From Nicotiana tabacum (lineage: Eukaryota > Streptophyta > Magnoliopsida > Solanales > Solanaceae), in assembly GCF_000715075.1 (NCBI RefSeq), contig NC_134084.1, positions 7,008,501 to 7,072,500 on the forward strand: a stretch of DNA of 64,000 nt. Direction: 5' to 3'. The translations under genes were made by a program, and so were the position numbers. This document shows, piece after piece, positions 56,486 through 64,000 of the stretch. Under the pieces are notes generated by a model. That model saw nothing but the letters and a program-made list of their open reading frames with translations, was not told where the DNA came from and made no database searches. Each line of letters begins with the position of its first letter. Position 1 is the first letter of the stretch.

Positions 56486-58058
56486 TCTATACTATATTAA
56501 AAGCACGGAGGCCCTTAGCGAAATGTCGTTTGCCTTTTTTACCCTTTAAAAATGAGTTTTACATTAGACAAAATAATCATTTGTATTATTTTCCTAATTG
56601 TTAGAATTATTTTATATCTCCCTAATATTTAGGAATTCGAAATCAATTCAACTCAATATTGAAACGATATGAAAACCCAAAGAATACGGGTAAGAATTTT
56701 AGAATAGAAGGACCACAACACATAATGAGTTAATTAAATACGTAAAGAAAGATTCTGAGAAGATTTGAATTTAAAAATAAGGAAAGATTTTAAATATAAA
56801 ATAGCTAAAAAAAATCGATAGCTGAAGGAAGCAGTTGTCTGCTTTCTCCACAAATTTGTCCAGTCTGTTTATTTTTGGTTTTGAACGAAGCAATTGAAAC
56901 CATGAATATATTAAATATTTTGACAATTCTTTTGCATGTGTTAGATGAATTACTTGTGAGTTATATTTTTTCAGTAGTTCTTCGTTTGCTTGTGTGCCAT
57001 AATTATTTATTACAATAGAAGAACTCTTTTATTTATAAGTAACATTATGAAACTTATTCATTCTTCTGTCTCTTTTATTTAATTTAATAAATAAAATTAT
57101 TGGACAAAAAGACCTATACAATATGTAAACTTAGCAAATTGATTATGCCCTTTCCTAAAACTTCTAGGAATTAAGTTGTCTATTACAAGTTAAAATTATT
57201 ACTTAGATGTGTTACTATTCGAACAGAACATAATCATTTAAAGTTCAAACAGAAAATACCTTTGATGATTTATTGGGAAGATTGTTGTTGGCCATATAAT
57301 TAAATTGAAGGTTTTTTCTTTACTTTTCATTCATTATTTTTGTTTTGGATCTTTTAGAGCAAAGCATAATAAGTAGGTAAATTATACTTTTTTATATTCT
57401 ATTTAGCTTTTATTATAGTTAATTATGTCAATGTACATTATAATTATAATTAATAATTTATTTTTGGTAGAACTAAATGTAGGACTTTAAGATTCAATAT
57501 AAATTTTCTTACTTTGATATTCCTTTAGTTTTGGTAAGTTGTACTCTTAAGTTGAGGAGAATTATACTAACAAGTTCCACGAATGACTTGGTTAGAATTT
57601 ATCAATGTGGTCTATACTTTAAAGAATTTAAAATTCGATTAACGATAGAACTAAGCCAACATAAAAGATACTAAAATTCGATGATATTTAGACTTAGATT
57701 GCTTTTCTTTGTTGGATGATTTTGTTTGTGTTTTCTAGAATGAGCTAGAGAATAACTTTTCAATAAAAAGTTTAAGTAAAACTCTTAAATCTTCAAAAGT
57801 TATATGTTCTCGTTGAAACCGAAAAGGAATCATGATAACTTACAAGGCAATTGACTAATCAGTGAGAACTTATATAAGGCAATTTCTTCTTTTATCGACT
57901 TAGCTATATAAGATGAACATTCATTATTTTTAGAAACATGAATTTTTATTTTATAACGTAAACACAAAATTATTAAATATTTAATATTTATGTCATATTT
58001 TAAAAATACTATCTCATTGAGACATGATATACGCGCAAGGCGCGTACCCAAAGACTAG
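56486..58058 (+). mobile_element. Non-autonomous Helitron-like element, 1573 bp
   Basis: Starts TCTATACTATATTAAAAGC after an A and ends with CTAG before a T, matching insertion between A and T without a TSD. Thirteen bases before the end is a perfect hairpin, ACGCGC-AAG-GCGCGT at 58031-58045. These are the defining Helitron termini. The interior is AT-rich with no RepHel frame, so replication would depend on an autonomous relative. Confidence 0.8.
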
Positions 58059-58213
58059 TAGTTTTAAGAAAAATCATGTCCTACATAAATTCTCATATAC
58101 TTTATTATGATTTCTCGTTTTGTCCCCACCCATCGAAGTTATTTAATTGTCTTCTTAATGTTTGAATTAATTAGCATATGCTTAATATAAATAAATGAAA
58201 TGATAAGATCGTG

Positions 58214-58249
<36 letters not shown>
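58214..58249 (+). repeat. (TA)n microsatellite
   Basis: About 15 TA units between the two Helitron-like termini. Confidence 0.9.
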
Positions 58250-58250
<1 letters not shown>

Positions 58251-58759
58251 TTATCTCCTCTTATATTAGATTATTTGAACCTGAAGAACAATTGTCAAGT
58301 TTTCTTTCAAAAGTTATTTGTAAATTTGAAAAATAATATGATGAAGTTGAAAAATAATTAAATTGAATATTTTTAATCAGTTAATTAAGAACTTAATTAT
58401 ATAGCTATTTTAATATCAAAATTTTGCAGCCTTTGTTAGTTTTCAATGGTCGGGCTATTCTATTATAAGTTTGGCCGTTTCCTTCCATTAATTATATGCA
58501 CGTCCTCTTAGAAAATATAATACGTAAACATTCATATTTTTAGTATTATAATATTATAATATTGTATATGGTAAATGTAATTGATTTTGATATATACTTA
58601 GATTTTTTTGTGTAGTCGTTCAAATAAGGAAAACTTTAATAAGTAAAGTTTTAGTTGACTTCAAAATACTAAATATTAGGGAAATAATTAAATGATTATT
58701 TTATCTAGTGTGAACTTTATTTTAAAATGGTAAAATAGACGAACGACATTTCACTAAGG

Positions 58760-58786
58760 GCCTTCGTGCTTTTAATATAGTATAGA
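58760..58786 (-). mobile_element. Second Helitron-like 5' terminus, opposite orientation
   Basis: On the minus strand it reads TCTATACTATATTAAAAGCA and onward, near-identical to the terminus at 56486 for about 50 bases (CGAAGGCCCTTAGTGAAATG). No matching 3' hairpin is seen to its left apart from the one at 58031, which faces the other way. Confidence 0.7.
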
Positions 58787-58904
58787 TAAGTATAGAAGTA
58801 AAAAAGACAACATCAAAGTTTTTGCATATATTTGTATAGGCGTATAAAATTTAGATTCTTATTAAAATTCGGCTTTAGGCCACTAAATTCGTTGAGCTGC
58901 CTTG

Positions 58905-58975
58905 CTGGATGTAGACAGCTTATCCTAAAACAAGCATTAATGGTTGTTTCCACGGCTCGAACCGTGACCTTTGGA
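58905..58975 (+). mobile_element. Au/SolS-like SINE 3' fragment
   Basis: GATGTAGACAGCTTATCC, ACAAGCATTAATGG, and a TTCCACGGCTCGAACCGTG block with the B-box match the 3' half of the element at 11955. Upstream of the peroxidase gene; 59000-59378 has no other element I recognise. Confidence 0.65.
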
Positions 58976-59378
58976 TATCAAATAATAATTTGGTATACTT
59001 GATTAATTCTAGAAATGGTTTAAGGCAATCAAAAATAAAAAGAGAAGAGATGTAATATTCTTTTCAAACAAGTGGTCGATCAACCTTATGTTATGCTCAA
59101 TTGAAATTCTTCAATCACACAAAAATTAGAATCCAATGCAAAATTCTGATGAATAAAAATATAACCATTCTTTTTCCTGAGACATCTCTTAACCACAAAA
59201 TTAATTCTCATCTTTCTTCTTCTCTACATTGTTTCTTGTTTCATTATCAAAATTGTTTACCTTTTTGTAACCTTTTTGGGATTTGACTCCATAATCAACT
59301 TTTGTGAGAGGTAACAGGTCTTTTTTGATCTGTTCTCTTCTCTCTCTTTTTTTTCTCTCTTCAACCAGCCATTAAAAA

Positions 59379-60344
59379 ATGGCTTGGCCATTACTTCTCC
59401 TGTTGTTTTCATCTCTGGCTTTTTCACATGCACAACTCACATTAGACTATTATGCCAAAACATGTCCACAATTTGATGCTATAGTGAGGGACATCACCCA
59501 ACAAAAGCAAATGCAATTCCCGACCACCGCGGCTGCTACCCTTCGAGTCTTTTTCCACGACTGTGCTGTTGATGGTTGTGATGCCTCCATCCTTATCAAG
59601 CCCACCGCCTTCAACAAACCCGAGCTCGAATACGACATCAATCAATCCCTAGCCGGTGATGCGTTCGACCTCATCACCCGCATCAAGACTGCCCTCGAGC
59701 TTGCCTGCCCTGGCGTCGTATCCTGTGCCGATGTTTTAGCGACCGCTACGCGAAATCTCATCGTTCAGACTGGTGGACCGCACTATAAAGTTCCACTAGG
59801 TCGAAAGGATAGTCTAGTTTCTAACGTTTCAAACGTCGAAGCGCACCTGACACGTGCGAACGCGACGGTGGACCTAATGATCAAGAAATTCCAACTTATG
59901 GACATTGGTGTTAAAGATATGGTTGTGTTAATTGGTGGTGGACACACTATTGGATTTGTTCATTGTAAGGAGTTTGCTAACAGAATTTTTCCCACCCCTG
60001 ACCCAACAATGAATCCAATATTAGTTGAGAGATTAAGAACAATGTGTGTAAATTATACAAATAACAAAGACATGGCAGCTTTCCTAGATGTGATATCTCC
60101 TGGAAATTTCGACAATGTGTTGTTCAAGAATTTAATGAAGGGAATTGGAGTCCTAGGTTCAGACCAATTACTTTATAATGATCCCAGGACAAGGCCATTT
60201 GTTGAATTATATGCTAAAGATAGCAATGCTTTTGCTACTGATTTTGCTGTTGCAATGGAGAAACTAAGTGTATATCAAGTCAAGATTGGTAATCAAGGAG
60301 AGGTGAGGAAGAGATGTGATGCTGTTAATAATGCTCACGCTTGA
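59379..60344 (+). CDS. Class III peroxidase, intronless (PRX31/41-like)
   Basis: A secreted haem peroxidase that oxidises phenolics with H2O2 in the cell wall or vacuole (family knowledge). It is a single open exon of 321 residues, the usual length. The signal peptide is about residues 1-18. The distal site RVFFHDC gives R56 and H60, and the proximal haem ligand is H189 in GGGHTIGF. Eight cysteines (29, 62, 67, 110, 116, 196, 223, 313) fit the four conserved disulphides. NxS/T glycosylation sites are at 88, 149, 161 and 225. Most plant class III genes have up to three introns; the intronless type resembles Arabidopsis PRX31/PRX41. Oddities: GGGHT replaces the usual SGAHT, and AHLTRANATVD has T where a structural proline is normal. 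The start is in AAAAAATGGCT, after a CT-rich leader. Confidence 0.93.
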   Translation: MAWPLLLLLFSSLAFSHAQLTLDYYAKTCPQFDAIVRDITQQKQMQFPTTAAATLRVFFHDCAVDGCDASILIKPTAFNKPELEYDINQSLAGDAFDLITRIKTALELACPGVVSCADVLATATRNLIVQTGGPHYKVPLGRKDSLVSNVSNVEAHLTRANATVDLMIKKFQLMDIGVKDMVVLIGGGHTIGFVHCKEFANRIFPTPDPTMNPILVERLRTMCVNYTNNKDMAAFLDVISPGNFDNVLFKNLMKGIGVLGSDQLLYNDPRTRPFVELYAKDSNAFATDFAVAMEKLSVYQVKIGNQGEVRKRCDAVNNAHA

Positions 60345-62450
60345 AAGAGAAAAGAGAAAGAAATTAAATGCCATGAACTTTTTTTATGGTTTTGTTTGAA
60401 TTTTGAATGAATCAAGAAATCTCCATAATGATGTGTAGAATTTGTACTTATGATGATGAATGATACATTGGATAAGAAAGTTATTAGTATTATGATTATT
60501 TTATCAATTTAGTGTAAGTTTTGCATGTTGAATAATGGGAACAAATGGGGGTCTCCTTCATTTCTGAAATTTGGTTCCATCATTTTGTTCAGGATATAAT
60601 ATCATAATAGATTGTGCATTTATCAATATTTATATAAAGAAGGGAAAAATAATGCTGACATGGCACATCTCTATAACCAAGGATTCTATTTATCTATTAT
60701 CTCAAATTTTTGGCTTTTTTCCTCTCATTTTGATACAATAACCAATTATTGCATTCAAAAAATATGTTTTAATTGGAACTCAACAATACATGATGTAAGG
60801 TATAAAGAGTGCCGTTTCAAATTGGTTATTATAATTTTATGTATATTAATTACTAATTAATACACTAATACTAATTTTATTACAATTATACGTTACAATC
60901 TATTTCTATTATACTCAATGTAAGTTACTAATTTAATTGGCTACTATAAATACTAAAGTAAATCTTCTCATGATCCACATAACTTTGACCTATTATTCTT
61001 CAACAATCCTTCCTCTCCTTTCATTCAAACTCTTTATATAGAATATTTTTTTACCTCTTTTCCAGCTTCTATATTTTGCTCCAATTATTATTTCATATCT
61101 ATTATTTGTGCATAATTTTTATTGATTAGGGAGTGGAGTGGAAGAGTGGGGAAGAAAAAAGCATTTGATGTTATTTGTGGCAGTATGGGATTCGAACATT
61201 ATGTTATTCTTTTAGGTTGTTATAGGGTTGCAGTTAATGCTCGAATTTAAATGTAAAAAGCTTTGCCTTTACTTTGCTCTTTCTGCTAAAAATTCGTTAT
61301 TTTATCAAATGATTCAGCATGATTATGTATTTATGTGCTAAAAATTTAAATGTTAAAATTTTCATTGCGCTACTCATGATTCTCTTATTTTAGAGCAACT
61401 GAGAAATCTGTTTTCACCCGTATTCTATTTTTTAGAGCAACTGAAAAATCTGTTTTCACCTGTATTCTATTTGTTAGTTTTGTTCATGTGTGTGTATATA
61501 TATGTGGATATTCTATTCTATATCCGGCATTATCAAACGTGAGGTATGTGTAAAATTTGACATAATGAAGTCGTAAAACAGTGGTCAGCAATTGTATAAA
61601 ATCCATTATATTTATTTAGACTTCTTGGGAATTTTAATCATTCCAACGATGTGAAAACATGTCAAAGACGAGGTATGTATAAAATTTGATAGTAAGCCTT
61701 TTGATTTAATATTCCATGACAACAAATGCTAAAAATTGCATATGAATCCCAAATCACGTTTGATATTTCTTTCTGAGAAATATCATAGAAATGCAGTTAC
61801 CGTACTTTACTTTTTGGTGCATTTACAGTACGTTTGTAATTAAATTGACGGCATATAGATATATTTTCGAATAAAAATAAATGAAACAAAAAAGGAAAGG
61901 AAAAGAGAATAATCACTTCAAAAAGATCCAATAATGCGATGCATCCTACATGGTGGAACAATGTACAGAGATAAGTCCTAGCGGCCTTTGATCTGTTTAA
62001 AGTTTTTATTTCATTTTTTGAGTTTTATGATGTTTTATATAGGATACAGTTATATAGGCACGAATTATTAACTTTTCAAGGAAATGAAATCAAATTAGTA
62101 CATACTAATATCAAAGAATATCGTATATATAAATATATGTACACACTTATTACACTTATATTAGGGGGAAAATAAAGACTTTATTGTGTGGTAAAATAAA
62201 AATGTAACCAAATATTTATAAGATAAGAGTTCCCAAAATTGTAAAAATAGAAACAAAAGGAAAAAATGGTTTTGTAATTCTCTCACCAAAACAAAATGAA
62301 AACGTCAATAATAGATTGACAAATTAGAGGTCTCAAAAGAGAAGTTTTAAGACCAAATATTCGAAAACATTAAAAATATTCAATTATATTTTTGGTTGAG
62401 ATAAATATTTGAATAAAAAAAACAACAAAAATTAATAGGGTATACTATAG
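60345..62450. other. Peroxidase 3' region and AT-rich intergenic DNA
   Basis: There are no genes. It has a 41-bp tandem pair at 61391-61431 and 61433-61473 (TAGAGCAACTGAGAAATCTG and TAGAGCAACTGAAAAATCTG). Part of it probably belongs to the Helitron whose 3' end is at 62477. Confidence 0.5.
61391..61473 (+). repeat. Two-copy tandem repeat, 41-bp unit
   Basis: Two adjacent units, each TAGAGCAACTG..AAATCTG then TTTTCACC.GTATTCTATTT, with two substitutions and one base between them. Confidence 0.85.
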
Positions 62451-62477
62451 CCGCGATAAGCGCGGATAATTCACTAG
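62451..62477 (+). mobile_element. Helitron-type 3' terminus
   Basis: A hairpin CCGCG-ATAAG-CGCGG (62451-62465) is followed by ATAATTCACTAG and then T. CTAG before T, close behind a GC-rich hairpin in AT-rich DNA, is the Helitron 3' signature. The 5' TC end was not located, so the element length is unknown. Confidence 0.6.
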
Positions 62478-62584
62478 TTACATATAAATGAAGTACTTGC
62501 CAATCAATTAACCACACATATATTTAAGCAATGGATGTTTACTAATTATTTAAAACTACAACGCAAGATCACTAAAGATGTACA

Positions 62585-62712
62585 TATAGGTCATAGGTTC
62601 TGGTCGTAAACGCAACCATTAAGGTAAGTTGTCTACATCAGTCCCTTAAAGTGCGGTCCTTCTCGGGACTTTACGTGAACGCTGGATGCCTTGTGCACCA
62701 AGCTACCTTTTT
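62585..62712 (-). mobile_element. Au-like SINE fragment
   Basis: On the minus strand GGTAGCTTGGTGCACAAGGC, CATCCAGCGTTCACGTAAAG, GATGTAGACAACTTACC and a GGTTGCGTTTACGACCAGAA block follow the Au/SolS order. The B-box is degraded. Confidence 0.65.
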
Positions 62713-62974
62713 TTGCATCAAATTTCACGAAGCATATGCCAAATCAAAGCATTGTAATCAGATACAGTACACTATTTAGGCCGAGTATTGGAAAAGCAAG
62801 GACCATATTGAAACAATAACACTATCAGAATAATCCACTTTCCCAAAGAGTAGCTAATGACTAAGTTGAAAGTGTTCACAAACATTAAAATGGTCTTAAA
62901 ATTGAAAAATGGATCTGATTTCAAAATTTCATAGACAAATCATAAGCAGATAGAAGGAAAGGCTGATGATTGCT

Positions 62975-63989
62975 CTAACTCTCAGTTTGCTCCCTCAGTC
63001 TTCGGATTGTGCTCCTAACTGTCACAGCACTTGCAGTGCTATTGACAAAAAAAGATGAATCAGTTATTCGCACAAAACAGGAAAAATTGAAAACAAATAT
63101 AGAGAAGGGAATTACTTCAATGTATAAGCACCGCCTGCTTTGACTTTGCCGCAATCTTTGCAGCCCCAAATCCCCACTGCTTTTCTCTTCACTGCGTACT
63201 GTTCATAGTAACGAGTATATATTCAGAGCCAAGCTTTTAACATACAAACTCTTTAAATTAGAGCAGCGAGAAACCCATACCTTTCCACAAAACTCGCAAA
63301 AATACTTGCTATGCTGGCTAACCTCCATTTTCTTAATCTGCTTTCGCAAACTGGCACCATAACGGGTACCTAAACACATAGGAAGACATTTAGGAACATA
63401 ACTTTGCCAGACACAAAACAGAACACATTCTAAGGAATGCCAAAATATGAAAAAGCCATATAAATGCAAAAATCAAAGTCAACATAAGAATTATGTTATA
63501 CATATAACAAATAACCAGTGGAACAGAACAAGGGGAAAATGGTACTCCATCAAAATAGATAAAAAAAACGAAGCTGAGCCCTACCAATAAGTACAATTCT
63601 GAGGACCAAACTCAAGTTTAAAGAATTCACAAAAGTAGTTCCAACTTCAACAAACAGAGAATATGCACACAAAGTGTGTGCTACAACTTCTAGCATTATC
63701 AATAGTACGAGGAAATTATTTGCACATCATTTTTTAAAGAGTACGGCCAACCTGTGGATTACTGAAATGCAGGTTAACTCGCCATTCTCGCCAAGATAAA
63801 AGTCATTTTGAAAATATATACTGAAGCAAGCTGATCAACCATATTCGTGCATAGTAAAACATAGCTCTATCTGTGCATTTCTGTTTACAAGAGGCTAACA
63901 TGGACCAAGAAAAATGGAAAAAATTGTTAAGAAGAAACCATTAACTCACCATATTTCCCAACTATTCCAGCCTTCTTGGTCCTCTTAGT
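62975..63989 (-). CDS. RPL37A: 60S ribosomal protein eL43 (RPL37A), first codon outside window
   Basis: A small zinc-ribbon protein of the large ribosomal subunit, binding rRNA in the cytosolic ribosome. Minus-strand exons 63950-63989, 63281-63369, 63116-63198 and 62975-63038 are GT..AG and encode 91 residues. With an initiator Met in an upstream exon the total is 92, the family length. The start [14 protein letters not shown] lacks its ATG because the exon begins right after CTGCAG at 63990; an intron directly after the ATG is inferred. The zinc ligands are in FCEFCGK and [24 protein letters not shown] and [18 protein letters not shown] are highly conserved. No lesion is seen, so it is probably a working copy. 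Confidence 0.96.
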
Positions 63990-64000
63990 CTGCAGAAAAA

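Overview
The window is plant nuclear DNA, almost certainly from Solanaceae and most likely Nicotiana. The genes have many introns with GT..AG borders and the intergenic DNA is AT-rich. The repeats include tobacco TS-type SINEs, Au-like SINEs, Athila and chromovirus retrotransposons and familiar Solanaceae MITE-like elements. No prokaryotic feature is present.

Five protein-coding genes can be supported. (1) 1-1939, minus: 5' half of an SnRK2 protein kinase, running off the left edge. (2) 3712-7661, minus: the AUGMIN subunit 2 (AUG2/HAUS2-like) microtubule-nucleation gene, six exons, 294 residues. (3) 51981-54769, plus: a calcineurin B-like calcium sensor (CBL1/CBL9-like), eight coding exons, 213 residues. 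(4) 59379-60344, plus: an intronless class III peroxidase, 321 residues. (5) 62975-63989, minus: ribosomal protein eL43 (RPL37A), all but its first codon. They are unrelated genes in separate transcription units. CBL and SnRK2 proteins both belong to stress signalling, but nothing here links them.

The rest, roughly 7.7-50 kb and 54.8-62.9 kb, is mobile DNA whose order of events can be read from target-site duplications (TSDs) and duplicated flanks. At 7.8-8.6 kb and 15.9-16.9 kb lie two hAT-like elements with perfect 8-bp TSDs. At 12.15-14.08 kb is a tandem LTR-internal-LTR-internal-LTR array of a very short retrotransposon (TRIM-like), period 719 bp. At 14.5-15.2 kb is a solo LTR with a perfect TSD. 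An old tandem segmental duplication (A about 17.9-21.4 kb; B from about 21.6 kb) has its B copy split by a 24.1-kb insertion at 24208-48322. That insertion is a Tekay/Del-like chromovirus whose 5' LTR is itself split by a 13-kb Athila element (24475-37480). All boundaries have 5-bp TSDs, and the A copy preserves the empty site. The Athila carries an internal 1556-bp tandem duplication with two primer-binding sites. A Helitron-like element lies at 56.5-58.1 kb and another Helitron-type 3' end at about 62.5 kb.

Both large retrotransposons are dead. They have many stop codons, mostly explained by C-to-T or G-to-A changes such as CAG to TAG and TGG to TGA. I found no clearly undescribed gene system. 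The strongest novelty candidates are the TRIM-like array, the Athila two-PBS rearrangement, a polyadenylated retrocopy of an unrecognised coding 3' end (15734-15920), and the opposed Helitron termini.
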